NCBI GenBank assembly: GCA_036159515.1
Contig: JAYYEV010000041.1
Span: 1-50,647 of the forward strand
Direction of reading: 5' to 3'
Source: GCA-002727735 sp036159515
Lineage (GTDB): Bacteria; Bacteroidota; Bacteroidia; Flavobacteriales_D; Parvicellaceae
Length of the DNA: 50,647 nt
In this document: positions 1 to 9,700 of the stretch, piece by piece
Position numbering within the stretch: position 1 is the first letter of the stretch
Layout: each line of letters opens with the position of its first letter
Notes under the pieces: generated by a model
What the model was told of the DNA's origin: nothing
Databases searched by the model: none
What the model saw: the letters and a program-made list of their open reading frames with translations, nothing else
Made by a program: the position numbers and the translations under genes

Positions 1-1
1 T

Positions 2-559
2 AACGAAATCATAAAAAACATCAAAGAAGCATGTCAAAATGAACATATTGATGAGCCCCATATTTTTACAGAATTTGGAAAGTATACCGTTGGGGAAAGT
101 GGTGCCATTATTTTTGAAGTGTTAGATCAAAAAAAGCAAAACGATACTGAAAGTTGGTACCTAATCAATAACAGCTTAATGAATACCATTCCTGATGCTT
201 GGTCTATTCATGAAAAATTCATCCTACTTCCTATTAATAAATGGGAAAATGAATATAAAAGAGTAAACATTGGAGGGATTAGTTGTGATCATTCCGATTA
301 TTACAATTCCGAAGATTTTAATCAAGAAGTATTGCTACCTAGTTTTCCAGAAAGCGATAAAGAACCTTTGTATCTTGGTTTTTTTCATACCGGTGCATAT
401 CAAGATTCATTAAGTGGCTATGGAGGGATAAAGCATTGCCTAATTCCTGCACCAAAACACATTATAATTGATAGAGACGAAACGGGGAATTTTGTGGATT
501 ATGTGTATCGAAATGAACAATCTGTAGAAGAAATGTTTCAGCTTTTGGGATATAAGTAA
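2..559 (+). CDS. speA: Arginine decarboxylase (biosynthetic, PLP-dependent), C-terminal part only
   Basis: The reading frame is open from the left edge and ends with TAA at 557-559, so only about the last 185 residues are present and the start is outside the window. The visible part carries the end of the beta-barrel domain of fold-III (alanine racemase-like) decarboxylases, with a GGISCDHSDYYN segment and a GAYQDSLSGYGG segment typical of SpeA. The family converts arginine to agmatine and CO2 in the cytoplasm. The TAA overlaps the ATG of the agmatinase gene by one base (TAATG), so the two are probably co-translated, and agmatinase uses the product. A GTG at 119 is internal and is not the start. 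The PLP lysine and the N-terminal barrel cannot be checked here. Confidence 0.9.
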   Translation, partial: NEIIKNIKEACQNEHIDEPHIFTEFGKYTVGESGAIIFEVLDQKKQNDTESWYLINNSLMNTIPDAWSIHEKFILLPINKWENEYKRVNIGGISCDHSDYYNSEDFNQEVLLPSFPESDKEPLYLGFFHTGAYQDSLSGYGGIKHCLIPAPKHIIIDRDETGNFVDYVYRNEQSVEEMFQLLGYK

Positions 560-1413
560 TGAGGAATTTTGCAGGCATAGAAGATCGATTTTGTAATGAG
601 GATTTTGCTAAAGTATTTTTACAATCTATTCCCTACGATGGTACTAGTACATGGGGTAAGGGAGCTGATAAAGGATTCGGAAAATTTTTAGACGCCCTAG
701 AGAACATGGAATTATATGATATTGAAACACGAACTCAAGCATATAAAAATGGTGTTCATATACTTCCTCCTCTTACAAATTTTGAAACCCCAGAGTCTAT
801 GTTTAGTGCCGTATATAACACTACAAAATCATTATTAGAAAAAGGTAAATTTCTAACCTTTTTTGGAGGTGAACATTCCATTAGCATTGGGATTATAAAA
901 GCATTTTATGAAAAATTTCAAAACTTATCCGTTTTACACATTGATGCACACGCAGATTTAAGACCATCATATTTAGGAAGCCCTTACAATCATGCTTGCG
1001 CATTACATGATGCCAGTAAAAATTGTAATTTGGTTCAAGTTGGTATTCGTTCTATGGATATTGAAGAAGTTAAATATATGAGTGATGATCAAGTTTATTT
1101 TGCTGACAAAATACATGGTAAAACACAATGGATGATCAATAGTATCAACCAACTTTCCAATGAGGTTTACATTACGTTTGATTTAGATGCATTTGATCCT
1201 TCCATTATGCCTTCAACAGGAACTCCAGAGCCAGGAGGATTACTATGGAATGACATCACGACATATTTAAAAATGGTTTTTGACTCCAAAAATGTAGTGG
1301 GTTTTGACATTGTGGAGTTAGCACCCATAGATGGTCTTACACATCCTGATTTTTTAGCGGCTAAACTATATTATAAGATGCTTTCATATAAATTTTCACA
1401 ACATGAGGATTAA
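559..1413 (+). CDS. speB: Agmatinase (ureohydrolase family)
   Basis: This 284-residue protein has all the metal-binding signatures of the arginase/agmatinase family: GGEHSISIG near residue 103, HIDAHADLR near 128, and FDLDAFDPS near 207. The expected Mn ligands H106, D129, H131, D133, D208 and D210 are present. Agmatinase hydrolyses agmatine to putrescine and urea. The neighbours support agmatinase over arginase, formiminoglutamase or guanidinobutyrase: arginine decarboxylase lies directly upstream with a TAATG junction, and a putrescine-using enzyme lies directly downstream with an 11-base overlap. The ATG at 559 is fixed by the one-base overlap with speA. Substrate specificity is inferred from context. 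Confidence 0.9.
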   Translation: MRNFAGIEDRFCNEDFAKVFLQSIPYDGTSTWGKGADKGFGKFLDALENMELYDIETRTQAYKNGVHILPPLTNFETPESMFSAVYNTTKSLLEKGKFLTFFGGEHSISIGIIKAFYEKFQNLSVLHIDAHADLRPSYLGSPYNHACALHDASKNCNLVQVGIRSMDIEEVKYMSDDQVYFADKIHGKTQWMINSINQLSNEVYITFDLDAFDPSIMPSTGTPEPGGLLWNDITTYLKMVFDSKNVVGFDIVELAPIDGLTHPDFLAAKLYYKMLSYKFSQHED

Positions 1414-2368
1414 GGATTTTGTACATGAACATTTTAAGCATTTCAATGCAGCTGCTCTGGTGGATTCGGCCAAGGGGTATGAAAAACACTTGAAAGAAGG
1501 AAAAAAAATGTTAGTCAGTATTGCTGGCGCAATGAGTACAGCAGAATTAGGCAAATCTCTTGCAGAAATGATTAGAAAAGATAAAATCCACTTTATATCA
1601 TGTACCGGAGCCAACCTGGAAGAAGATGTAATGAATTTGGTTGCACACCACCACTATGAGCGAATTCCAAACTACAGAGATTTAACTCCTACAGATGAGA
1701 AGAAATTACTGGAAAAGGGTTTAAATAGGGTAACCGATACGTGTATTCCAGAAGAAGAGGCTTTCAGAAGATTACAGCGTCATATTTTTGAACTTTGGAA
1801 AAATGCAGAAAGAAAAAAGGAGAGAAAATTCCCACATGAATTTATGTATGAATTGCTTTTGTCTGGGGATTTAGAACAATATTATCAAATTCCAGCAGAG
1901 AACAGTTGGATGCTAGCGGCTGCAGAAAAAAATATACCTATTGTAGTCCCAGGTTGGGAGGATTCTACATTGGGAAATATTTTTGCTTCGCATTGCATTA
2001 AAGGAGAATTACAAGCTTCTACCATAAAAAGTGGTATTGAGTATATGATGTATTTGGCTAGCTTATACGAAAAGGAGTCAGGAGATAAAGGAATTGGCTT
2101 TTTCCAGATTGGCGGTGGTATTGCGGGTGATTTTCCAATTTGTGTCGTGCCTATGTTATATCAAGATTTAGAGAAAATAAATACCCCATTTTGGAGTTAT
2201 TTTTGTCAAATAAGTGATGCAACAACAAGTTATGGATCCTATTCGGGTGCTGTTCCTAATGAAAAAATAACTTGGGGGAAATTAGATGTGAATACACCCA
2301 AATTTATTATTGAGTCGGATGCAACCATAGTTGTACCGCTTATATTTGCTTACATATTAAATTGGTAA
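1403..2368 (+). CDS. Deoxyhypusine synthase-like protein, probably homospermidine synthase
   Basis: This 321-residue protein belongs to the deoxyhypusine synthase fold. It has a GAMSTAELGKSLAEMI segment and CTGANLEED near the N-terminus, GGGIAGDF near residue 240, and a C-terminal ITWGKL motif that places the conserved active-site lysine at about K293. True deoxyhypusine synthase modifies eIF5A, which bacteria lack. Bacterial homologues studied so far act as homospermidine synthases, joining two putrescine units in an NAD-dependent reaction. Its place as third gene after speA and speB, overlapping speB by 11 bases, fits use of putrescine. Flavobacteria are known for homospermidine as the main polyamine. 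The family is clear; the exact product is inferred. Confidence 0.82.
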   Translation: MRIKDFVHEHFKHFNAAALVDSAKGYEKHLKEGKKMLVSIAGAMSTAELGKSLAEMIRKDKIHFISCTGANLEEDVMNLVAHHHYERIPNYRDLTPTDEKKLLEKGLNRVTDTCIPEEEAFRRLQRHIFELWKNAERKKERKFPHEFMYELLLSGDLEQYYQIPAENSWMLAAAEKNIPIVVPGWEDSTLGNIFASHCIKGELQASTIKSGIEYMMYLASLYEKESGDKGIGFFQIGGGIAGDFPICVVPMLYQDLEKINTPFWSYFCQISDATTSYGSYSGAVPNEKITWGKLDVNTPKFIIESDATIVVPLIFAYILNW

Positions 2369-2429
2369 ACTTTAATTAATTAAAAGGAATACTTCATATT
2401 TTTTTACCCTATTAGGGCCCATTTGTTTC

Positions 2430-3818
2430 TTGGCTAGTTTTCTATTTGATACGCCAGTTGGAATGAGTGAAAGTGGATTTCGTTTACTTGGGGTTATTTT
2501 GTGGATGGCCATTTGGTGGATTAGCGAAGTGGTGCCAATAGCTGTAACTGCATTATTGCCAATTGTTCTTTTTCCATCTTGCGAAATCATGCCTATTCAA
2601 GAAACAGGTGCAAACTATGGTCACAAATACATTTTTTTATTTATTGGAGGATTTATAATGGCTAATGCCATCCAAAAATGGGATTTACATCAACGAATTG
2701 CATTAAATATTATACTCAGACTTGGCAGTAGTACCGATAAGATCATTTTGGGATTTATGATTGCCACTGGATTTCTCTCTATGTGGATTTCAAATACGGC
2801 TACTACCGTCATGATGCTCCCCATAGCCTTATCCGTTATATCTCAAATAAAAGATCACCCTGAGAGTAAAGAAAATGAACACCAATTATTTGGAAAAGCA
2901 TTAATGTTAGCTGTGGCTTACAGTGCATCTGCTGGAGGAATTGCTACATTAATAGGTACACCACCAAATTTAATTTTTGCTGGTTTCATAGAAGATAATT
3001 TAAATAGAGAAATTTCATTTTTTCAGTGGATTAAAATTGGTCTACCTATCTCAGTTTCATTAATCGTTATTATATGGATTTACCTTACTCAATTTGCATT
3101 TAAACTTCCCAAAAAAGGATTTCCAGGTGGAAAGCAAGAAGTTCAAAAATTATTAAATGAAATGGGGGCTATGAAGAACGAAGAAAAAAAAGTAATGTTA
3201 ATCTTTTTAGTCACCATTTTATGTTGGATTAGCAGAAAATACACCATTACCCCATTTATCCCCCATTTTGATGATTCAATGATTGCCATTACTAGTGCCA
3301 TTTTTCTTTTCATTATCCCTTCCAAAAACAACAAAAAGTCTTTGCTTGAATGGAACGAAGCGGTGAAAATACCATGGGGAATACTAATTTTATTTGGAGG
3401 GGGGCTTTCTATAGCAAATGGATTTCAAACAACTCAAATGGATTTATGGATTGGGAATCAACTTAGCTCCATTACCATTACCAATGCGTTAATGGTGTTG
3501 TTACTCGTAATTGCTTCCGTAAATTTCATTACCGAATTGTCTTCTAATATGGCCACAACTGCGATGTTACTGCCCATAATGGTTCCACTTGCAGATATTA
3601 TTGGAGTACATCCCTATTTATTATTAGCTGGTACTACTTTAGCTGCATCATGTGCTTTTATGCTTCCCGTTGCTACTCCTCCTAATGCCGTTGTCTTTGG
3701 ATCAAAACTACTCACCATACGTGATATGGTTAAAGCAGGCTTCTTAATTAATTTGGTATCAATTGTAATTATCTTATTTATAGTTTTTTATGGATTACCT
3801 CTTTTTTGGAATTTATAA
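2430..3818 (+). CDS. SLC13/DASS-family sodium-coupled dicarboxylate transporter
   Basis: This is a multi-spanning inner-membrane carrier of about 465-480 residues. Both halves of the DASS repeat are visible: SNTATTVMMLP and GTPPNLIFAG in the first half, SSNMATTAMLLP and ATPPNAVVFGS in the second. These SNT-type and TPPN motifs bind sodium and the carboxylate in family members such as VcINDY, so succinate, malate, fumarate or sulfate are possible substrates. The only canonical start is TTG at 2430, but the frame stays open back to a TAA at 2373. The extension, which includes TLLGPICF, matches the usual first helix of the family and would begin at ATT 2379. It follows the polyamine genes by about 10 to 60 bases and may share their transcript. 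It stops 6 bases short of the convergent gene. Confidence 0.88.
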   Translation: MASFLFDTPVGMSESGFRLLGVILWMAIWWISEVVPIAVTALLPIVLFPSCEIMPIQETGANYGHKYIFLFIGGFIMANAIQKWDLHQRIALNIILRLGSSTDKIILGFMIATGFLSMWISNTATTVMMLPIALSVISQIKDHPESKENEHQLFGKALMLAVAYSASAGGIATLIGTPPNLIFAGFIEDNLNREISFFQWIKIGLPISVSLIVIIWIYLTQFAFKLPKKGFPGGKQEVQKLLNEMGAMKNEEKKVMLIFLVTILCWISRKYTITPFIPHFDDSMIAITSAIFLFIIPSKNNKKSLLEWNEAVKIPWGILILFGGGLSIANGFQTTQMDLWIGNQLSSITITNALMVLLLVIASVNFITELSSNMATTAMLLPIMVPLADIIGVHPYLLLAGTTLAASCAFMLPVATPPNAVVFGSKLLTIRDMVKAGFLINLVSIVIILFIVFYGLPLFWNL

Positions 3819-3824
3819 TTAAAA

Positions 3825-5741
3825 TCATAACTTAACAATAGTTATACTTTCATTTAAGTGATTATAATGTACTTCTAAAATATAGAGTCCTTTTTTATAT
3901 TTACTCAAAGAAACTGTATCGCCAACTTGAGTAAATACCCATTTTCCATTAATATCATAAATGTGTATAATTAACTCACCGCTAAAATTATCTACTGAAA
4001 GTTTAACCTCATCCAATGTAATAGATGGATTAGCATGAACCTTATTTTTGAGTTTACTTTCTGTTAAGGTACTAAAGAAGTTTGAAGCACCCACATTTGG
4101 AGGGTCTGTTGAAGAAACGAAGTTTCCAAAATAATCCATACCACCATTATTTTGCATAAAATTTAATGTGTCGGTACTTCCTGAGATCAATTTTCCCATT
4201 CCTATTATTGGACTATGTGACTGAAGTTGATACATTGAAGGATCATCTACTCCCATAGCTGATGGGTTTAGCAGTACAGGGTCTAACCAAAAAGCATTAC
4301 TCTTTAAGTCTGTATCTAGATTGATTCTTGACGAGTCAAAAAACAAATTATGACTTATGTCTAATGTATTTAAATTGTTTTGAATTAACGTTGGAAGAAC
4401 TTGACCACTTGAACCCACGTAAATGATATTATTATACATCAATACATCGCCTATATTAGGCCAGAAATAAATTTCAGGATTTATAGAGTCATTAACAAAA
4501 ACAGTATTGTTATATATAAAAGTTCCAGTGCTTGGACATCTAATATTTCCATTTCCACAAAAATTAGAGATCCAAAAAAGCTTACCCTTTTTGTCCCAAG
4601 ATGAATTATTTGGGTCTTCTCTGTAACCATCGTTTACACTAATATTATATCGATAACCACAGTTAATATTATCACCTAATATTTCCACAAAACCTCCCTC
4701 ATTATTATAACTGTAATTATATTGAAATACCACATTTTCGTTTCCATAGTCAATATGTGCTCCGTAAGAATCTTCAGGACCATGTGCGTTCATAAAATAA
4801 TTGTGTTGTGCAACAACATTTTGACAATCAAAGGGCCACATGCCACTTCCTCTTTTCCACATCCTTTGATCTACACTTGACCCAGTGTGATTAAAAACAC
4901 AATTTTCTACTAAAACGTCTTTAGATTTGTTCGGAACAAAACCTGAACCACCCGTTTCTTCAAAAATTGAATTTTTAATTTTAATATCAATATTTTTGAA
5001 ACTATTAATGTTATTCAGTCCTAATGATTTAATCCAAATACCATAATGCCCAGTATGGTGAATAAAACAATTGGTTACGATTAAATTCGACAATAAATTA
5101 TAATCATAGTTAGAAGTATCAGATTGTGATTCAAATTTTATTCCATATCCCTTGTGTGCATGGGTCATGACAGACGGAGTTGGGAAAATATGGTGGATTT
5201 CAAGGCTATCCATGACAAAATAATTCAGAGAATCGGTGTCGGTTACTACTTTAATACCAAATCGTACATTTTTTCCAGAACCCCAAGTATTTGCTATTCC
5301 CCCAAACCCGCTAATTGTTTTTGTAGTTCCTAAGCTATCTAAATGACTATTTTCATTAGTAAGTTCAAGGTTCTTAATTATAATTCCATCATCATTATAA
5401 ACCAAAATACAAGATTGATAACCATCTCCATTCAATATTGGTTTTACTATACCACCATATCTTCCAATGTAAATTGGATTTTGTTGATTTCCAGAACCCT
5501 TTATCCAAAACATACCATTAAAAATTTCTCCAGATTTAAACAATACAGAATCTCCAGGATTAAAAACCATAGAATTTAATGCAGAAATGGATTGGAATGG
5601 ACTCGTTGGAGATAAACCATTATTCTGATTATTCCCTACAGAGCTACTTACATAGTACACATTTGCACTTATCTGTGTATTAATAAAAAAGAAAAATAAA
5701 TGAAGACTTAATTTTATAAATGATCTGTTAGGAAAGGTCAT
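3825..5741 (-). CDS. Secreted right-handed beta-helix protein with T9SS sorting domain
   Basis: This 638-residue protein has a signal peptide (residues 1 to about 26, cut after ISA). A pectate-lyase-like parallel beta-helix follows, with many repeated N-rich turns (YNNTVF, YNNIIY, HNLFF) and an N-terminal VYYVSSSVGNNQNNG segment of the DUF1565 kind. The last ~70 residues form a T9SS type A sorting domain ending in KGLYILEVHYN...ITIVKL, which targets the protein to the cell surface or outside. Such helices often bind or cleave polysaccharide, but no catalytic residues can be assigned here. Its ATG directly follows the stop of the upstream gene with no gap, so the two secreted proteins are made together. 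Confidence 0.8.
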   Translation of the reverse strand: MTFPNRSFIKLSLHLFFFFINTQISANVYYVSSSVGNNQNNGLSPTSPFQSISALNSMVFNPGDSVLFKSGEIFNGMFWIKGSGNQQNPIYIGRYGGIVKPILNGDGYQSCILVYNDDGIIIKNLELTNENSHLDSLGTTKTISGFGGIANTWGSGKNVRFGIKVVTDTDSLNYFVMDSLEIHHIFPTPSVMTHAHKGYGIKFESQSDTSNYDYNLLSNLIVTNCFIHHTGHYGIWIKSLGLNNINSFKNIDIKIKNSIFEETGGSGFVPNKSKDVLVENCVFNHTGSSVDQRMWKRGSGMWPFDCQNVVAQHNYFMNAHGPEDSYGAHIDYGNENVVFQYNYSYNNEGGFVEILGDNINCGYRYNISVNDGYREDPNNSSWDKKGKLFWISNFCGNGNIRCPSTGTFIYNNTVFVNDSINPEIYFWPNIGDVLMYNNIIYVGSSGQVLPTLIQNNLNTLDISHNLFFDSSRINLDTDLKSNAFWLDPVLLNPSAMGVDDPSMYQLQSHSPIIGMGKLISGSTDTLNFMQNNGGMDYFGNFVSSTDPPNVGASNFFSTLTESKLKNKVHANPSITLDEVKLSVDNFSGELIIHIYDINGKWVFTQVGDTVSLSKYKKGLYILEVHYNHLNESITIVKL

Positions 5742-6731
5742 TTAAAACTTGTCAATTAAATATTTGTAAGCTTTTTCCTCAACAAAAATCACTAAAATAT
5801 AGGGTCCGCTTTCTAAATCTGAAATCAGAATATTGTTAGTATTTTTTGTCTTAATTAGACGACCTTTAGTGTCGTATAAAAATAACTTATCTATTGTACT
5901 AATATCACAATCAACGGTCAACAGGTCATGAACAGGATTTGGAAATATTTTAAAATTAGGTTCCTTAACTACATTAGAATTTTCAACATGTACTGGAGAG
6001 GTTAGACATGTATCGCAAGATCCCCAACACACAGCGTCAAGAATAGTATCCTGACTAGGAACAATAAATATCCTATTGGTATTATTTAAATCCCCATTTG
6101 TACAAGATAAATTTCCATCTAAATTCTCCTCTATGGACCAATTATCAGCAGAAAACTTATATTCTATAGTGTCTCCAACGGGAAAATAAGAAGTGAACTC
6201 CCAAATATTATACTGATTGGGGTCTACCATAGTATCACAATTACCACAAAATGAATTAAATGTACCGTTGATTTCAGGGTTAGTAAAATTGTCTGTAACA
6301 TTATTCATATCCACTTTAAAAGTAACACTAGATAACGCTGAGTTTACTACGTAAAATTCAATCGAATCTATATCGTCTACCACAAAGCCTGGAGTACATG
6401 GAACTGATCCTGAGCCTGAAGTAGAAGAATGGATTAATTTATAGGTTCCTACTGGTAAAGGCGCAAGTGTTAACGTATCTCTCGTATCACATATTGCGGC
6501 TAATGGACCTTGACAATGATGAGAAGAAGATTGAATTTCGTTTCCCAAAACGGAAATAAATTTATGATCTAACGGACAATCACTGTAGGCAAAAGATAAA
6601 TCAATAAAAACAGTAATGGAGTCTATTTCTGTTGGAGTGGATGGGGATATGGTGATTCCGTTAATCCACGACATTTGACTATGGATATTTGAAAAAAGCG
6701 ATACAAGCAGTATAAATAAGAATTTTTTCAT
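5742..6731 (-). CDS. Secreted T9SS cargo protein with cysteine-containing starch-binding-like domain
   Basis: This 329-residue protein starts with a clear signal peptide (MKKFLFILLVSLFSNIHS). Residues about 20-130 form a beta-sandwich-like module with several cysteines. Residues about 135-240 resemble the CBM20/starch-binding-like modules common in flavobacterial secreted proteins (VTFKVDMNNV, INGTFNSFCGNC, EYKFSADNW, ending CWGSCDTC). The cysteine pairs could form disulfides outside the cell. Residues about 260-329 are a T9SS type A sorting domain (FPNPVHDLL, LFLYDTKGRLI, YILVIF). It is the first gene of a two-gene unit with the beta-helix gene. No enzyme motif was seen, and the ligand is unknown. 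Confidence 0.72.
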   Translation of the reverse strand: MKKFLFILLVSLFSNIHSQMSWINGITISPSTPTEIDSITVFIDLSFAYSDCPLDHKFISVLGNEIQSSSHHCQGPLAAICDTRDTLTLAPLPVGTYKLIHSSTSGSGSVPCTPGFVVDDIDSIEFYVVNSALSSVTFKVDMNNVTDNFTNPEINGTFNSFCGNCDTMVDPNQYNIWEFTSYFPVGDTIEYKFSADNWSIEENLDGNLSCTNGDLNNTNRIFIVPSQDTILDAVCWGSCDTCLTSPVHVENSNVVKEPNFKIFPNPVHDLLTVDCDISTIDKLFLYDTKGRLIKTKNTNNILISDLESGPYILVIFVEEKAYKYLIDKF

Positions 6732-6777
6732 TGTAAAATAAAGTTAAAGATAAATTAACTCCTAAATACATGAAGCA

Positions 6778-9700
6778 TCAGTCCATTTCAACCATTTGCC
6801 ATGCACCAGAGTTAATTAAAGGCTCGGCTTGTTTAAATTTCATTTCTTTTGTTTCTCCATTTTGTAAATTCAACACCTTAACCCTTTCATTTCTTCCTGG
6901 TTTTTTTGCTACCATAACTGGCTTAGACTTTACCGGAGCAGACTGGTCTCTTTGTGCTACTTCCTTATTCATTTGAGTAGCTTGGGCCAAGTCTTCTCTT
7001 CCGGTTTTTAATTTACTGTAATCTTGTTTTTGTGGTGGATTTGAAGAGGTGACGGTTTGCTCATTTGAGTCATAAATTTGAGCTTTCATCAAAAAGGAGA
7101 TGATGTCTTTATTCATCTTATCCATCATACTTTGAAACAGTTGATATCCTTCTAGCTTATATATTAACAGTGGATCTTTTTGCTCATATTGTGCATGGTA
7201 AACACTTTGCTTTAAGAAGTCCATTTCTCTTAAATGTTCTTTCCATTCGTTATCAATAAAACCTAAAGTGATATTTCGCTCTAGCGCTTTTAGCGCTTCT
7301 AAGCCTTCCGATTCATAAACCTTAGACAGCTTTGCAACTACTTTCATTATCCTTTTTCCATCAGTGAATGGAATGACGATATTTTCAATTTTTTCTCCTT
7401 GTTGCTCAAATATATTTTTAATAACAGGAAACGCTTTTTCTTGAATGTACAATGATTTCCTATCGTACCTTTCCTTTGCTTTTTCGTAAAGTGTAGATGT
7501 TAAATCGTTTACATCTTTTTCTAAAAATTCTTTCTCTGAAAATGGAGATTCTATTCCGAAATTGGTAATTACATCAAATTTAAACCCTTCAAAATCAGAA
7601 CTTTCTTGTGTATATGAAACGATACTAAAACTGATATCGTAGATCATATTATCAATATCTAGATCCAGTTTCTCCCCAAAAAGAGCATTTTTTCGTCTAT
7701 TGTAGATAGCAGTTCTTTGGCTATTCATCACATCGTCAAATTCCAATAGTCTTTTTCGAATACCAAAGTTGTTTTCCTCTACTTTTTTCTGTGCTCTTTC
7801 AATAGATTTAGTAATCATACTATGTTGAATGACTTCTCCATCTTTATGGCCCATCCTATCCATCATTTTAGCAATTCGCTCTGATCCAAATAAGCGCATT
7901 AAATTGTCTTCAAGAGAAACAAAAAATTGTGACGAACCGGGATCTCCTTGTCTTCCTGATCTACCTCTTAATTGCCTATCTACTCTTCTTGAATCATGTC
8001 TTTCCGTACCAATAATCGCTAAACCACCACCATCTTTGACGCCCTCTCCTAGTTTAATATCGGTTCCTCTACCTGCCATGTTGGTGGCAATGGTAACGGT
8101 TCCTGCTTTACCTGCTTCAGTAACGACTTCTGCCTCTTTTTGGTGAAGCTTGGCGTTTAGTACTTGATGAGGAACTTTTTTCATTTTAAGCATTCTAGAA
8201 AGAAGTTCGGATACCTCTACGGAAGTAGTCCCCACTAACACTGGTCTTCCAGCTGATCTTAGATCTTCAATTTCATTTATAATGGCTTGATATTTTTCTC
8301 TGCCAGTTTTAAAAACCAAATCATTTTGATCTGCACGAATAATGGGTTTGTTGGTTTGGACTACTACTACATCAAGTTCATATATATCCCAGAATTCTTT
8401 TGCTTCTGTCTCAGCAGTGCCCGTCATGCCCGAAAGTTTGTGATACATTCGGAAGTAATTTTGAAGTGTAATGGTCGCATAAGTCTGTGAAGCAGCTTCT
8501 ACCTTTACATTTTCTTTGGCCTCGATGGCTTGATGTAATCCATCTGAGTACCGTCTACCCTCCATTATTCTTCCCGTCTGCTCATCCACAATCTTCACTT
8601 TATTGTCCATGACCACATATTCAATATCTTTTTCAAATAGAGTATATGCCTTTAATAATTGATTCATGGAATGAATACGCTCTGCCTTGACCGTATAGTC
8701 TGCCATCATCTCGTCCTTCATTTTAATAATTTTTTGAGGATCTTGATGCTTTTGTTCAATTTCAGCAACCATTTCTCCTATATCTGGAAGAATGTAAAAA
8801 TTGGGGTCATTTTCACCCGAGATAAGATCAATTCCTTTTTCAGTAAGATCTATCGTATTATTTTTTTCATCGATTACAAAGTATAAAAGTTCATCTGCTT
8901 TAGGCATTTCTTTTGCGTTGTCCTGTAAATAAAAATTCTCTGTTTTTTGTAGATGAACTTTTATTCCTGGTTCACTTAAATACTTTATTAGTGCTTTGTT
9001 TTTTGGTAATCCTCTAAATGATCTAAAAAGAGCTAAACTGCCTTCTTCAAAAAGCTTCTTTTGCTCTTTTTTATCTAAGCCATCTTTTTCTGATTGATTT
9101 ATTTTGGTTTTAGCCTCGTTTAATAAACCATTGATTAATTTTCTTTGATAATTTACTAAGGTTTCTACTTTAGGCTTAAGCCCAACATACTCCTGTTCAT
9201 CCCCTTTTGGCACCGGTCCAGAAATGATTAAAGGTGTTCTAGCGTCATCGATTAATACAGAGTCAACCTCATCTATAATAGCATAATGGTGTTTTCTTTG
9301 AACCAATCCGTCAGTTTCAGAAACCATGTTATCTCTCAAATAATCAAATCCAAATTCGTTGTTAGTGCCAAAAGTAATATCCGCATCATATGCCGCTTTT
9401 CGTTCTGGTGAATGAGGTTGATAACGATCAATACAATCTACAGAAAGTCCATGAAATTGATAAAGTGGTCCCATCCATTCTGCATCCCTTCTAGCTAAAT
9501 AGTCATTTACCGTAACTACATGAACTCCTTTTCCCACTAGGGCATTCAAATAAACAGGGAGTGTAGCGACTAATGTTTTTCCTTCACCCGTCATCATCTC
9601 AGCAATTTTCCCCTTATGTAAAGCTGCTCCTCCCATAAGTTGAACATCATAATGGATCATTGACCAGGTTATTTCAGAACCTGCAGCATCCCAACTACTT

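Noticed and set aside
119..121. GTG 119 as the start of a separate small gene
   Set aside because: The same frame is open to the left edge and continues the arginine decarboxylase sequence, so this is an internal valine codon.
1396..1614. Minus-strand open frame opposite the start of the DHS-like gene
   Set aside because: It lies wholly inside strongly recognised genes, has no family signature, and is an ordinary antisense shadow; the same applies to the other short frames opposite secA, gcvP, hemL and others.
2397..2412. Frameshift in the T-run upstream of the SLC13 gene as the reason for the missing start
   Set aside because: No ATG exists in any frame between the DHS-like stop and 2430, so shifting the frame by one base would not restore a canonical start, although it cannot be ruled out without reads.
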